64,000 nt of DNA from Haliea sp. E1-2-M8 (GTDB lineage Bacteria > Pseudomonadota > Gammaproteobacteria > Pseudomonadales > Halieaceae). The stretch is taken from NCBI RefSeq assembly GCF_030649675.1, contig NZ_JAUTDR010000003.1, positions 1 to 64,000 on the forward strand, given 5' to 3'. A program made the translations under genes and the position numbers. Below the pieces are notes generated by a model that saw nothing but the letters and a program-made list of their open reading frames with translations, was not told the origin of the DNA and ran no database searches. Below, in pieces: positions 44,002-53,884 of the stretch (its first letter is position 1; the number at the start of each line of letters is the position of its first letter).

Positions 44002-45120
44002 ATGAAAATCCTGGCATATCTCACACGCGACGTTCTGCTGCACACGGTGGCCGTCAGCTTCTCGCTGCTGGTCATTATCTTTAGCGGTCGCTTCGTCAAA
44101 TACCTGGCCGAGGCCGCTGTTGGGAATCTTGCCGGAGATATTTTGCTGCCGGTCATGTTATACCGGCTCCCGGGCTTTCTCGAGCTGATCCTGCCGCTGG
44201 GGCTGTTTATCGGTATCCTGATGGCCTACGGTCGGCTGTATGTCGAGAGCGAGATGGTGGTGCTCTCAGCCTGCGGCGTGAGTCCCTCCCGGCTGGCCGC
44301 TTACACTCTGGTGCCTGCGTTGCTGATCATGGTCGTGGTAACCGGGCTGAGCCTGCTGGTGACGCCCATGGGCGCCGCCCGCTCTTCCGCCCTGTTGGAC
44401 GACCCGGAGAAATCCCAGGGTCTGCAGACCCTGGCTGCGGGCCGCTTCCAGACCCGCAAGGGCAGCAATCTGGTGAGTTACGCGGAAACCATCTCGCCCG
44501 ACACCGGGGTCATGCGTGCGGTATTCTTGTCGCAACAATCGGTTCCGGAGGAGGGCAGGCCGCAACTGTCGGTGACGGTGGCAGCCGAGGGGGAAATCGT
44601 CCTCGATACCCGCACCGGCGCTCGCTATCTTGAGCTCCGCAATGGCTATCGCTATCAGGGTCTCCCCGGGCATCGCGACTATCAGGTGATTCAGTTCGAG
44701 ACCTTCGGGGAGAGGATTCCAGAGCCGGAAGGCGGGATCCGCAGCGTGCCGCGAGTAGATGGCAGGCCCACGGCATCGCTGCTGGCGTCGGACGCGCCGG
44801 AGGATGTCGCCGCCCTGCACTGGCGTCTGTCCCTGCCCATTACCGTGCCGATCGTCGCAATCATTGCTCTTTGTCTCAGCCGCACCGACCACCGGCGCGG
44901 GCGCTACATCAAGATGGCGCCGGCCTTCGCACTTTATCTGGTTTACCTGGTATTGCTGACCAATGCCCGGGCAGCCATGGAGGCGGGGGCCGGTCCGCTC
45001 GTGCTCTGGCGTGTACACCTGCTGTATCTGGGTCTGGCCCTTTGGCTGCTGTATGGCGATAGTATCCGGCGCCGGTTGTGGCGCCGACGCCGGCGGGAGA
45101 GCGCGCATGCGACTGCTTGA
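44002..45120 (+). CDS. lptF: LPS export ABC transporter permease LptF
   Basis: A 372-residue YjgP/YjgQ family inner-membrane protein that, with LptG and LptB2, extracts LPS for export. TM helices flank a periplasmic beta-jellyroll domain (KGSNLVSYAETISPDTGVM onward). ILAYLTRDVLLHTVAVSF and GILMAYGRLYVESEMVVL are family blocks. ATG 44002 was chosen at the conserved N-terminus. It is divergent from pepA across a 124-bp gap and overlaps lptG by 14 bp. Confidence 0.95.
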   Translation: MKILAYLTRDVLLHTVAVSFSLLVIIFSGRFVKYLAEAAVGNLAGDILLPVMLYRLPGFLELILPLGLFIGILMAYGRLYVESEMVVLSACGVSPSRLAAYTLVPALLIMVVVTGLSLLVTPMGAARSSALLDDPEKSQGLQTLAAGRFQTRKGSNLVSYAETISPDTGVMRAVFLSQQSVPEEGRPQLSVTVAAEGEIVLDTRTGARYLELRNGYRYQGLPGHRDYQVIQFETFGERIPEPEGGIRSVPRVDGRPTASLLASDAPEDVAALHWRLSLPITVPIVAIIALCLSRTDHRRGRYIKMAPAFALYLVYLVLLTNARAAMEAGAGPLVLWRVHLLYLGLALWLLYGDSIRRRLWRRRRRESAHATA

Positions 45121-46168
45121 CCGCTATATTGGCCGCACTGTCTTCGCGGCAATATTGATGGTGCTGCTGGTTATCGTCGGCATTGATGTGGTGTCCGCCT
45201 TCATCGACGAGTCCGGCGACGTCAGCGAAAGCTACGGCTTTGGGGAAATCGTGGTGTATATCGCCCTGACCACCCCCGGCCGTCTCTATGAATACATGCC
45301 CTTCGCGGCCCTGATTGGCTGTCTGGTCGGTCTGGGCCAGCTGGCCAGTGCCAGCGAGTTGATCATCATGCGCAGTGCCGGTGTCTCGATTGCCCGCTTG
45401 GTGACGATCGTGATGAAGTCGGCGCTGCTGGTGGCGTTGCTGGGGTTCCTGCTGGGTGAGTACGTGGCACCACAGGCAGAGCAGCTGGCCCAGAGCCGAC
45501 GGGCCATGGCGCAGAATCCCGGCGAAGGCGTGGCGGGGCGCTATGGGATCTGGAACCGGGAGGGGGATTCCTTTCTCCACTTCAATGCCATGGAAAGCGA
45601 GAATGTGGTACACGGCGTCACCCTGTTGCAGTTCGATGACCGGCGCCGCATGCAGTCCGCGCTGCGGGCCCAGCGCGCCGTGCATGCCGGCGACCATTGG
45701 CAGCTGGAGCAGGCAGTGAAGACGGATTTCAGCAGCTGGGAAACCACACAGACGCGGCACGAGACCCTGCGCTGGGACACCGGGATCACACCGCAGCTAC
45801 TGGTTATGGAGGTGGTCGCGCCGGAGCGCCTGCCGCTGGCGGACCTCTATCGTTACAGTCGCTATCTGCAGCAGCAGGGGCTGGACGCTGACGACTATGA
45901 ACTCGCCCTGTGGCGCAAGCTGCTGCAACCGGTGTCCATCGCGGGCCTGGTGCTGGTGGCCATCGCCTTCATTTTCGGTCCACTGCGTGATGGCACCATG
46001 GGTTTGCGCATCTTTATCGGCGTGCTGGTGGGCGTGGTGTTCCAGATCAGTCAGGATCTGCTCGGCCCGGCCAGCCTGGTGTTCGGGTTTTCGCCCCTGT
46101 ACGCCGCCCTGGCACCCGTCCTGCTGTCCATTGCCGCTGGCCTGGTGTTGCTGGCAAGGACCCGTTAG
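45107..46168 (+). CDS. lptG: LPS export ABC transporter permease LptG
   Basis: A 353-residue partner of LptF. N-terminus RLLDRYIGRTVFAAILMVLL, then ALIGCLVGLGQLASASELIIMRSAGVS (coupling helix region) and the C-terminal FIFGPLRDGTMGLRIFIG, all typical. ATG 45107 overlaps the lptF stop, so the two are coupled. The gene is followed by a convergent RDD-family gene. Confidence 0.95.
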   Translation: MRLLDRYIGRTVFAAILMVLLVIVGIDVVSAFIDESGDVSESYGFGEIVVYIALTTPGRLYEYMPFAALIGCLVGLGQLASASELIIMRSAGVSIARLVTIVMKSALLVALLGFLLGEYVAPQAEQLAQSRRAMAQNPGEGVAGRYGIWNREGDSFLHFNAMESENVVHGVTLLQFDDRRRMQSALRAQRAVHAGDHWQLEQAVKTDFSSWETTQTRHETLRWDTGITPQLLVMEVVAPERLPLADLYRYSRYLQQQGLDADDYELALWRKLLQPVSIAGLVLVAIAFIFGPLRDGTMGLRIFIGVLVGVVFQISQDLLGPASLVFGFSPLYAALAPVLLSIAAGLVLLARTR

Positions 46169-46175
46169 GAACCGC

Positions 46176-46652
46176 TCAGGTCCTGGGCTGCTTGGGCTGC
46201 TTGGGCAGCTGCACCAGGTGGGTGCCGCTCAGGTAGTCGTGCCAGTAGCGTTTGCGCTTGTCCACCAAACACCACCAGTAGCCGAGGCCCGCGGGGGCCA
46301 GTGATACCAGTGCGGTCAGGCAGCGCAATATGCAGCGGCCCGTACCGGGAACCTCTCCCCTGGCATCATCCACCAGTTTCACCCGCCAGGCCTGCATGCC
46401 CAGGGTCTGGCCGCCCTTGCGCCAGAACGCGGTGAAAAACACGATGACGCAGGCTATGCTGAGTGCCTGTACCAGCTGCGGGTGCATCTGGTAGTAGTCA
46501 CCGCCGCTGCCGGCGTTCAGCAGCCACATCTCCACTGCGGTGGCAACGGCGACCGTCACGCCGATAAACGGGATGACCAGCAGAGTGTCATAGAGCATGG
46601 CCGCGAGTCGCCGCAGTAGCGGTGGTGGAGCCAGATTGGCGGAGTCCTGCAT
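46176..46652 (-). CDS. RDD family membrane protein
   Basis: A 158-residue RDD-domain protein with three hydrophobic segments: LLRRLAAMLYDTLLVIPFIGV, LVQALSIACVIVFFTAFWRKGGQTLGM, and RCLTALVSLAPAGLGYWWCLVD. The end WHDYLSGTHLV is the family signature. This gene commonly lies beside lptG in related bacteria. Start ATG 46652 is preferred over the TTG one codon upstream. Transport function has been proposed for some RDD proteins but is unproven here. Confidence 0.9.
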   Translation of the reverse strand: MQDSANLAPPPLLRRLAAMLYDTLLVIPFIGVTVAVATAVEMWLLNAGSGGDYYQMHPQLVQALSIACVIVFFTAFWRKGGQTLGMQAWRVKLVDDARGEVPGTGRCILRCLTALVSLAPAGLGYWWCLVDKRKRYWHDYLSGTHLVQLPKQPKQPRT

Positions 46653-46778
46653 CAATGTTCCCGTATGTGAAAGTCTGTCAACCTGGTTCGGCGCCAGCGC
46701 GCATTACCGGATTGTAAATTGTCCCCGGGGCGTCGCCAGTGCTAAATTGCCGGGCATGATAATAACGGGTTCCGCGCA

Positions 46779-47459
46779 ATGAAAGTGCTGTTGGTGGAAG
46801 ATGACCAAGCCGTCGCGGACTTTATTGTCTCGGAACTGGCGCAGGCGGGCCACGCATGCACGCATTTCGCAGATGGCGAGAGCGGCCTCGGTGCTGCCCG
46901 GGCCGACCACTACGACGTGCTGATTGTGGACCGTATGTTGCCCCGGCTCAATGGCCTGGCACTGCTGCGCACCCTGCGTCAGGAGGGGGACGCCACGCCG
47001 GTACTGATCCTCAGCGCGCTGGGGGATGTTGATGACCGGGTCCAGGGACTGCATTGTGGAGCCGATGATTATCTGGTCAAGCCTTTTGCCATGGCAGAGC
47101 TGTTGGCGCGGCTGCAGATCCTCTCCCGCCGCAGCAGCCAGTCCGGGTCCGAGGTGCCGACCCGTCTGCAGGTTGCCGATCTGGAGATGGACCTGCTGAG
47201 CCAGGAGGTGCGGCGACGGGGCGAGGTAGTGAGCCTGCAGCCCCGGGAGTACAAACTGCTGGAGTACCTTATGCGCAACGCGGGCCAGGTGGTGACCCGG
47301 GCCATGTTGCTGGAGCATGTGTGGGGTTACCATTTTGATCCCCAGACCAATGTCATCGACGTGCATGTATCGCGGCTGCGGCAAAAGATCGACCGGGACT
47401 TTTCCCCACCGCTGCTGGCGACGGTGCGCGGCGCCGGCTACTGTCTCGGCACCGGTTGA
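46779..47459 (+). CDS. OmpR-family response regulator
   Basis: A 226-residue two-component regulator. The receiver domain has acidic pocket VEDD near residue 8 and phospho-acceptor Asp51 (DVLIVDRMLPRLNG), Thr/Ser and the Lys of LVKPFAM. The C-terminal winged helix (LSLQPREYKLLEYLMRNAG, VIDVHVSRLRQKID, TVRGAGYCLG) binds DNA. It is followed 6 bp later by its histidine kinase. A direct repeat TAAATTG at 46715 and 46743 in the promoter region could be a binding site, but the evidence is weak. Confidence 0.95.
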   Translation: MKVLLVEDDQAVADFIVSELAQAGHACTHFADGESGLGAARADHYDVLIVDRMLPRLNGLALLRTLRQEGDATPVLILSALGDVDDRVQGLHCGADDYLVKPFAMAELLARLQILSRRSSQSGSEVPTRLQVADLEMDLLSQEVRRRGEVVSLQPREYKLLEYLMRNAGQVVTRAMLLEHVWGYHFDPQTNVIDVHVSRLRQKIDRDFSPPLLATVRGAGYCLGTG

Positions 47460-47465
47460 AACCCC

Positions 47466-48845
47466 ATGCGTATTCTGGATGTTCTCAACAGCCTTACATT
47501 CCGCTACATCCTCAAGTATGTCACCGCGCTCAGCGCCACGGTGTTTCTGCTGCTGGCGGTGCTCTATGTGTACTTCAGCTACGACTACTTCATCGAGTTG
47601 CGCTCTTCGATCCTCGACGAGTTGGAGGCGCTGCAACTGGTTTACAATGGCCAGGGGCTGGCGGGGGTGGAGCAGTACCTCGCGGATCAGCGCAACCTGC
47701 CGACCATCGGGCGCTACAGCTATCTGGTGGTGGATGCGGAAGGTAACAAAGTGGCGGGGGATCTTGCCCAGACCCCCCGTTACCGCGAATTTTCCGGCGG
47801 CTGGCTGGGGTTCCAGCTGGCCCTGCTGAACTGGGGTGAAACCATTGATGTGGATTTCCTCGCCCGGCGCGAGCCTCTGGGTGACGGCTACGCAGCCCTG
47901 GTGGCGCGCAATTACGCCGACGCAGTGGCCAGTGGCGGGCTGGTTTTTGTCACCCTGTTCCGGGCGATGATCGCGACCCTGCTGTTGGGTATTGCCGGTG
48001 GCTTCTTCAGCGCCGCGAACACGCTGCACCGTTTCGAGCGCCTGAACAGCGAGCTGTCGGATATCGTTCGCGGCAATTTCTCCAAGCGACTGTCGGTCGA
48101 GGGCAAGAAAGGTTACCCGCGCGAGCTGGCCCGGGCCATGAACCAGATGCTGGACCAGATAGGCTCCTTGATGCAGGGGGTGAAGCTGGTCTCGGACAAT
48201 ATTGCCCACGACCTGCGCACCCCGCTGACCCGGATCCGCAACCAGCTCAGCCAGCTGCGCCAGCGCCTCGACCCGGCCGGCCAGGGCGAGGTTGACCGGA
48301 TCATTGAAGACTGTGACAGCCTGCTGTCCTCCTTCAATGCACTTTTGCGGATTTCAGCCCTGGAGTCCGGCAGCCGCCCCCCGGTCCGGACCCGCGTGGC
48401 CCTGTCGGGCCTGCTGGAGGACCTGGCTGAACTGTACGAGCCGGTGGCGGGTGACAAACAGGTCAGCCTGCGCCTGGCAATTGCCGGGGGAGTGGAGTGT
48501 ACCGGAGACAGTGATCTCCTGTTCCAGATGTGTGCCAACCTGCTCGACAACGCGATCAAGTACACGCCTGCCGGCGGCGATATTGAGGTGGCACTGGCGG
48601 CGCAGCGCGGTACCGTGGAGATCGTGGTAGCTGATTCAGGGCCGGGTATCGACCCGGTGGAGCACAAGAATGTGTTCCGCCGCTTCTACCGGGTCGAGTC
48701 CAGCCGCAGCGAGCAGCCCGGTCATGGTCTGGGCCTGAGCCTGGTGCAGGCCATCGTGCACTACCATCGCGGCACCATCGCGCTGGAAGACAAGGAACCC
48801 GGCCTGCGCGTCGTGGTCAATCTGCCCCAGCACCCTGCCTCCTGA
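47466..48845 (+). CDS. Sensor histidine kinase
   Basis: A 459-residue membrane kinase: TM1 (about residues 17-38), periplasmic sensor domain (about 40-155), TM2 (about 158-183), HAMP (FSAANTLHRFERLNSELSDI), HisKA with phospho-His248 (NIAHDLRTPLTRIRNQ), and an HATPase with N box LLDNAIKYTP, G1 ADSGPGI and G2 GHGLGLSLV. It forms a two-gene operon with the response regulator upstream. The signal is unknown; the short sensor domain has no recognised fold. Confidence 0.95.
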   Translation: MRILDVLNSLTFRYILKYVTALSATVFLLLAVLYVYFSYDYFIELRSSILDELEALQLVYNGQGLAGVEQYLADQRNLPTIGRYSYLVVDAEGNKVAGDLAQTPRYREFSGGWLGFQLALLNWGETIDVDFLARREPLGDGYAALVARNYADAVASGGLVFVTLFRAMIATLLLGIAGGFFSAANTLHRFERLNSELSDIVRGNFSKRLSVEGKKGYPRELARAMNQMLDQIGSLMQGVKLVSDNIAHDLRTPLTRIRNQLSQLRQRLDPAGQGEVDRIIEDCDSLLSSFNALLRISALESGSRPPVRTRVALSGLLEDLAELYEPVAGDKQVSLRLAIAGGVECTGDSDLLFQMCANLLDNAIKYTPAGGDIEVALAAQRGTVEIVVADSGPGIDPVEHKNVFRRFYRVESSRSEQPGHGLGLSLVQAIVHYHRGTIALEDKEPGLRVVVNLPQHPAS

Positions 48846-48854
48846 ATATCGAGA

Positions 48855-49553
48855 CTACTCCTCAAGAGTGAGCCGGCTGGTGTCCGGCGCTGCCGCAGTT
48901 TCCCGCTTGCGATACTGTTCCTCCAGCACATCCGCGCCTGCCGCTGCAAGTTCGAGGTGCGACAGGTCGACTGCCGGCGCCGGGGCTGGCGGCATGGCGC
49001 AGTCGCTGAGATCGCCTCCCTCCGGCTCCAGCGCCAGACCGTCACTGATGGTCACGGCCACCGGCGCGGGGCGCGACAGGCCGGGAATGTTCTCACCGGC
49101 TTCGCCCAGCGTCAGGTGGCTGGTATCCGGTGCCGGCGGTGCCGGAGGCGCGGGCTCCGCAAGACGCTCCCCGGCCGCAGCGACATCAAGCGTGGGCGCA
49201 CTGATACTGGACGCAATGGCGGGCGCACGCTCGTCGGGACCGAGGACGTCAGTGCCCGGGGGTGCCAGTACCAGCCCGGCATGAGGCGCGGTGGCTGCCA
49301 CTGCCGGTGTCGCCGTAGCCTCGTCGCAGGGCCGCAGCACGGGGCGAGCGCCGGCTTTCTCCAACGCCTGCTGGTATTTGCGGGCAGTCGCTGCATCCGC
49401 ATCGCGTTTCAGAATCTGCGCTTTGCCACTGAACAGTTTGTCCAGGGTAGCCTCGTCGGCCTTGAACAGGCGGCCCAGATTGGCGCGTACCGTGGCCGCA
49501 TCGCGGCCCTCAAGCAGCTGCCCCGCAAACAGCACATCGAAGCGTGCACTCAT
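48855..49553 (-). CDS. Repeat-containing protein of unknown function
   Basis: A 232-residue protein I cannot assign to a function. The N-terminal about 70 residues (FDVLFAGQLLEGRDAATVRANLGRLF, ATARKYQQALEKAGARPV) form a small domain also seen at the start of some gammaproteobacterial membrane proteins. The rest is Pro/Ala-rich with at least three copies of a short motif: PDTSHLTLGEAGENI, VDLSHLELAAAGADVL, PDTSRLTLEE; a fourth, weaker copy is APTLDVAAAGERL. The motif suggests a tandem linear binding repeat. The start ATG is at 49553. It converges on the histidine kinase gene with a 9-bp gap. Confidence 0.7.
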   Translation of the reverse strand: MSARFDVLFAGQLLEGRDAATVRANLGRLFKADEATLDKLFSGKAQILKRDADAATARKYQQALEKAGARPVLRPCDEATATPAVAATAPHAGLVLAPPGTDVLGPDERAPAIASSISAPTLDVAAAGERLAEPAPPAPPAPDTSHLTLGEAGENIPGLSRPAPVAVTISDGLALEPEGGDLSDCAMPPAPAPAVDLSHLELAAAGADVLEEQYRKRETAAAPDTSRLTLEE

Positions 49554-49712
49554 GCTCTTACCCTCAAATCCTGTCCCTGTGGCTCAGTATAGGTGCTGGC
49601 GCCGGGCCAACCAAGCGCCTGCCGCGGCCTTGAATGCGTCGATGTTCAGGAGTCAGGGTACTAGTCTGTTACCATAGCCACCCCCTGATTTCGCTGAGGT
49701 GGCCGCCGGCCG

Positions 49713-50759
49713 ATGTCTGAACAAATGCCCACCCGCTTCGTGCGGACGCTTGTGCGCATGGTGGAGGAGCGCGGACATGATCCGGCGGTAGTGCTGGCTG
49801 CGGCGGGACTGGACTTCGACCCTCGGGACGAGACTGCAATTGGCTATCGCGACCAGGTGAGCGCCATGGAGTACTCCAGGGTCTACCAGCAGGTATTGCG
49901 CCTGCTGCAGGACGCCACCTTCGGCGTGACCCGCAGCGATCTGGCGGCGCCGGGCGCCTTCCGCATGATGTGCTACTGCATTATTTCCTGTCGCAATCTG
50001 GGTCATGCCATCCAGCGGGCGGCGGAGTTTTATCGGACGTTTTTCGACGAGCAGAGCCAGCTCTACGCCAATTTCACCGAAGATACTGCCCGCGTCGGCT
50101 ATCTGCACCGCAGTGAACCGGAACAGCCAGCGGTGGCGGCGGCGGACGTCTACGGCCTGTCCCTCTGGCACCGCTTTTTCGGCTGGCTCTGTGGCCGGCC
50201 TCTGCCCCTGCAGCGGGTGGATTTCCAGGGCAGTGAAACGACCAGCGCAGACAAGTACCGGGACCTGTTCCAGGCCCCGCTGTACTTCAACCAGCCCCGC
50301 GATCTGCTCTATTTCGATGCTGCCTGTCTCGCCTGGCCCATAGTGCATACCGAGCACTCACTGGACGAATTCCTGCGCACGGCACCCTATCAGTTGTTGC
50401 TGATGGACGCGCGGTCCGCCAAGGACCGGCTCTCGGCCCAGGTGCGCGCCATGCTGGGGCATGACTTTCAGCAGGGGGTCCCGGGCTTTGAGGCCATCAG
50501 CCAGGCCCTGAACATGTCGGCGCCGACCCTGCGCCGCAAACTCAGGCGCGAGGGCACGACCTTTCAGGCATTGAAGGATGAGGCCCGGTCCGAGGCCGCC
50601 TGCCTGGCCCTGGACCGCCCCGAGCTGTCTATTCATGATGTGGCGCTGCAACTCGGTTTCACCGACCCCAGCGCCTTCCATCGCGCGTTTCGCAAGTGGT
50701 CCGGGCAGACGCCGGGGCAGTACCGGGCCAGCCGGCGGCGCCGACGCCGGGAGGGCTGA
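49713..50759 (+). CDS. AraC family transcriptional regulator
   Basis: A 348-residue AraC regulator with the same layout as the one at 20234: ligand-binding domain (about residues 15-210, with IISCRNLGHAIQRAAEFYRTFF) and two C-terminal HTH motifs (NMSAPTLRRKLRREGTTFQALKDE, then SIHDVALQLGFTDPSAFHRAFRKW). The C-terminal tail is Arg-rich (SRRRRRREG). ATG at 49713. No obvious target is adjacent; it could control the downstream meta-cleavage block, but the distance argues for caution. Confidence 0.93.
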   Translation: MSEQMPTRFVRTLVRMVEERGHDPAVVLAAAGLDFDPRDETAIGYRDQVSAMEYSRVYQQVLRLLQDATFGVTRSDLAAPGAFRMMCYCIISCRNLGHAIQRAAEFYRTFFDEQSQLYANFTEDTARVGYLHRSEPEQPAVAAADVYGLSLWHRFFGWLCGRPLPLQRVDFQGSETTSADKYRDLFQAPLYFNQPRDLLYFDAACLAWPIVHTEHSLDEFLRTAPYQLLLMDARSAKDRLSAQVRAMLGHDFQQGVPGFEAISQALNMSAPTLRRKLRREGTTFQALKDEARSEAACLALDRPELSIHDVALQLGFTDPSAFHRAFRKWSGQTPGQYRASRRRRRREG

Positions 50760-50819
50760 GCGGCGGTACCCGGGGCAGCGGCTCCCGGGGTATAATTCCT
50801 GCCCCAAGACGGAGGTCCC

Positions 50820-51152
50820 ATGTCAGCTCAGCAACAGATTACCGAACAACTCGCAGTCGCCCTGGCGCCCATACACCTGGAGGTGGCCAATGAAAGCCAC
50901 ATGCACAGCGTGCCGCCGAACTCAGAGACCCATTTCCGGGTGGTTGTGGTGAGCGAGGCCTTCAGTGGCCTGCGTCAGGTGGCGCGGCACCAGAAGATCT
51001 ACAGCCTGCTCGCGGCGCAGCTGGAAGGCCCTGTGCATGCACTTGCCCTGCACACCTATGCGCCCGGGGAGTGGGAAGCACGCGCATCTGTTGCCCCGGT
51101 ATCGCCCGACTGCCTGGGGGGCGGCAAGGCAGACGCGGGAGGGGGCAGCTGA
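50820..51152 (+). CDS. bolA: BolA family protein
   Basis: A 110-residue BolA/IbaG-type protein. The fold signature is [29 protein letters not shown] and QRHQK-like [15 protein letters not shown], ending with [13 protein letters not shown]. BolA proteins bind monothiol glutaredoxins and [2Fe-2S] clusters. The last 20 residues are Gly/Ala-rich and not conserved. The TGA overlaps the ATG of trhO (TGATG), so the two are translationally coupled. Confidence 0.92.
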   Translation: MSAQQQITEQLAVALAPIHLEVANESHMHSVPPNSETHFRVVVVSEAFSGLRQVARHQKIYSLLAAQLEGPVHALALHTYAPGEWEARASVAPVSPDCLGGGKADAGGGS

Positions 51153-52099
51153 TGGCGTTCGTGGTTGCGGCGCTCTACCGCTTTGTAACCCTGGACGATT
51201 ACCGCGAGCTGCGCGAACCGTTGCTGGACGAGTGCGTGGCCGCCGGGGTCAAGGGTACGCTGCTGCTGGCGGCAGAGGGTATCAATGGCACCATTGCCGG
51301 CAGCCGCGATGGCATTGACCGGGTTCTCGCCTGGCTGCGCAGCGACCCGCGTCTGGCAGCGCTGGAGCACAAGGAGTCCCTGGACGATGAGATGCCGTTC
51401 TACCGCATGAAGGTCAAATTGAAGCGCGAAATCGTCACCCTGGGGGTTGCGGGTATCGATCCCAATCGCGTGGTCGGCACCTATGTTGCGCCGCGGGACT
51501 GGAACGCCCTGGTCAATGATCCCGAGGTGGTGCTGATCGATACCCGCAACCGGTATGAGTACGGAATCGGCACCTTCCACGGGGCGATTGATCCGGCGAC
51601 CACGTCATTTCGTGAATTCCCGCGCTACGTGCGCGAAAAACTGGATCCGGCCCGGCACAAGAAGGTGGCCATGTTCTGCACTGGAGGCATCCGCTGTGAA
51701 AAGGCTTCGGCCTTCATGCTGCAGGAGGGCTTCGAGGAGGTCTACCACCTGCAGGGAGGGATCTTGAAGTATCTGGAGGAGGTTCCCGAAGAAGAAAGCA
51801 CCTGGGAAGGCGAATGTTTTGTGTTCGACAACCGGGTCGCGGTCAATCACCGCCTGGAGAAAGGCCGCTATGACCAGTGCCACGGTTGCCGCCACCCGAT
51901 CACCGCAGAGGACAAGGCCTCGGATCGCTACCAGCAGGGTGTGTGTTGTCCGCACTGCTACCACAGCCTGACTGACCAGCAGAAGGCCCGTTTTGCCGAG
52001 CGCCAGAAGCAGATTGAGTTGGCGCGACAGCGAGGCGAGCAGCACGTCGGGGCGCCGCCGCCTGCGCGCCAACTCCGTGCCGGCAGGGGCGACGCTTAG
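51152..52099 (+). CDS. trhO: tRNA uridine(34) hydroxylase TrhO (rhodanese-domain)
   Basis: A 315-residue YceA/TrhO protein that catalyses oxygen-dependent hydroxylation of uridine 34 in tRNAs on the path to cmo5U-type modifications. Blocks: [38 protein letters not shown], the rhodanese active site [16 protein letters not shown], and the C-terminal cysteine motif CHGCRHPI plus [12 protein letters not shown] 51152 overlaps the bolA stop. The C-terminal tail overlaps the convergent protease gene by 4 bp. Confidence 0.95.
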   Translation: MAFVVAALYRFVTLDDYRELREPLLDECVAAGVKGTLLLAAEGINGTIAGSRDGIDRVLAWLRSDPRLAALEHKESLDDEMPFYRMKVKLKREIVTLGVAGIDPNRVVGTYVAPRDWNALVNDPEVVLIDTRNRYEYGIGTFHGAIDPATTSFREFPRYVREKLDPARHKKVAMFCTGGIRCEKASAFMLQEGFEEVYHLQGGILKYLEEVPEEESTWEGECFVFDNRVAVNHRLEKGRYDQCHGCRHPITAEDKASDRYQQGVCCPHCYHSLTDQQKARFAERQKQIELARQRGEQHVGAPPPARQLRAGRGDA

Positions 52100-52899
52100 C
52101 GCCGCGTCGCTCGTGCGACGGCGGTGATGCCGGGTGCCAGTTCCGGCGGCAGTGCCTGGCGGAAAACCGAGACCGGCACGTAGCGGCTGTAATCAACGCT
52201 GTTGCCCTCTGAAATCACCCCACTGAGCAGGGGCGCGCCGGCCTCAGTGAGCTGTACCACCGCGCCGCCCGAGGCACCCTTGAACGCGCGGCAGTCACTG
52301 CCGCCACTGCGGCGGTCGGCAGCGATAATACGGCAGGCCGGGTCATAGCTGAGCTCCTCGCCGTGCGCACCTGTTCCCGCATCCCTGGAATATCCCGCCA
52401 TCACCACCGGCAGCGCCGGATTGGCCTGTTGTGGGTGCAGTTGCAGTGCCGGCACCTGGGCAAGGGCTACCGGCTGGCGCAGTCGCAGTACTGCCCAGTC
52501 TGCCTCCATGCTGCCACCATCGGCGTAGCGCACAGCTTCTATTGCCAGTGGTTCTGCGCTGGCCGGCAGCAGGGTGAAGGTGATTCGCTGAGTCAAATCC
52601 CGGTAAAACTCCAGACAGTGCCAGGCCGAGACAATGACCGTGGCATGGGTGGCGCCCGGCGCCGCAACCAGGGTGGCGCTGCAGCGTTCAGTGTGGTGCC
52701 GCGCGTAGCCGTTTTCCAGCCTGATACCCGGCACCGTGAGCTGACCGACCGCGCGCAGCCAGTCGGGCGATGTCTGCGAAAAGCGCAGCCGCGAATCCTC
52801 GCTGGCTCCAGCGGTGGTGGTCAGCAGCAGCAACAGCAGCGCCTGGGGCAGGTTGGTGCGCAGGGCAATTTCTCCAGAGTGGCCTAACATATTGGTCAA
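52096..52899 (-). CDS. Secreted trypsin-like serine protease
   Basis: A 267-residue protein with a signal peptide ([18 protein letters not shown]). It has the chymotrypsin-fold triad in order: His in VIVSAWHC, Asp in EADWAVLRL, and Ser in [10 protein letters not shown]. Length and motifs fit bacterial S1 proteases. Substrates are unknown. It is divergent from the DHRS1-like SDR across 86 bp. Confidence 0.88.
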   Translation of the reverse strand: MTNMLGHSGEIALRTNLPQALLLLLLTTTAGASEDSRLRFSQTSPDWLRAVGQLTVPGIRLENGYARHHTERCSATLVAAPGATHATVIVSAWHCLEFYRDLTQRITFTLLPASAEPLAIEAVRYADGGSMEADWAVLRLRQPVALAQVPALQLHPQQANPALPVVMAGYSRDAGTGAHGEELSYDPACRIIAADRRSGGSDCRAFKGASGGAVVQLTEAGAPLLSGVISEGNSVDYSRYVPVSVFRQALPPELAPGITAVARATRR

Positions 52900-52985
52900 C
52901 GGCTTCCGGGCCGGGCTTGGCGCCCGCTCCGGCTGTCAGTAGCATGGTCGGGTATAGCAGGCAAAGTAGCAAGCGGGAGAACCGG

Positions 52986-53849
52986 ATGGGTCAGGGCAGG
53001 GATTGTGTGGCGGTAGTCACGGGCGCCAGTCGGGGTGCCGGCAAGGGCATCGCCAAGGCGCTGGCGGCCGCGGGGGCGACAGTTTATATCACCGGTCGCA
53101 GCTGGCGCGCGGGGGAGGCAGCGCTCCCCGGGTCTCTTACCGAAACCGCGGAAGAAATTGCCGCTGCCGGCGGGGTGGCAGTGCCGGTCCGCTGCGACCA
53201 CGGTCGCGACGAGGAAGTCGAGGCGCTGTTCGCACGGGTACGGGCAGATCACGGCCGGCTCGACATCCTGGTCAACAATGCCACCAGCCTGCACGATGCG
53301 CTCACCGCCACCGGGCCGTTCTGGGAGAAACCGCTGGACCTGACCACAATCTGGGATGTCGGCATGCGCTCCCACTACACGGCCAGCTGGTACGCGGCGC
53401 CGCTGCTGCTGGCCAACGGCGAGGGGCTGGTGGTGAACACCTCGTCCTTTGGCGGGCGGATATACATGCATGGTCCGGCCTACGGTGCCGGCAAGGCTGC
53501 AGTCGACAAGATGGCGCATGACATGGCGGTCGACTTCCGGCCCCACAACGTCGCAGTGATTTCGCTGTGGATGGGTCTCCTGCTCACCGAGCGCACCCGG
53601 CAGGTGTTCGACGCCGAACCCGACAAATACGCTGACCTTGTCGCCACCGCGGAACATCCGGAGTTCAGTGGCCGGGTGATCGCGGCGCTGTGGGCGGATC
53701 CCGGGCGCATGGCCCATAGCGGTACCGTGTGTATTGGCGCGGAGCTCGGCGAGGCCTACGGTGTTACCGACATCACCGGTGGCCAACCGCCGTCGCACCG
53801 GGCTTTCTTCGGCCCGCCCACCAGCTTTGGCGACGCAGTGGTTGAGTAG
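52986..53849 (+). CDS. SDR oxidoreductase, DHRS1-like
   Basis: A 287-residue short-chain dehydrogenase. The cofactor motif is TGASRGAGKG, NNA is in LVNNATSLHDAL, and the catalytic pair is YGAGK. The region FWEKPLDLTTIWDVGMRSHY and the C-terminal VYDITGGQPPSHRAF-like end (here VTDITGGQPPSHRAF) match DHRS1-type enzymes. ATG 52986 has a GGGAG upstream. It precedes the meta-cleavage operon by 91 bp and may act in the same pathway on a ketone or alcohol, but the substrate cannot be assigned. Confidence 0.88.
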   Translation: MGQGRDCVAVVTGASRGAGKGIAKALAAAGATVYITGRSWRAGEAALPGSLTETAEEIAAAGGVAVPVRCDHGRDEEVEALFARVRADHGRLDILVNNATSLHDALTATGPFWEKPLDLTTIWDVGMRSHYTASWYAAPLLLANGEGLVVNTSSFGGRIYMHGPAYGAGKAAVDKMAHDMAVDFRPHNVAVISLWMGLLLTERTRQVFDAEPDKYADLVATAEHPEFSGRVIAALWADPGRMAHSGTVCIGAELGEAYGVTDITGGQPPSHRAFFGPPTSFGDAVVE

Positions 53850-53884
53850 ACCCATACCTCATATGGAGGATGAATCTCCGCGCC

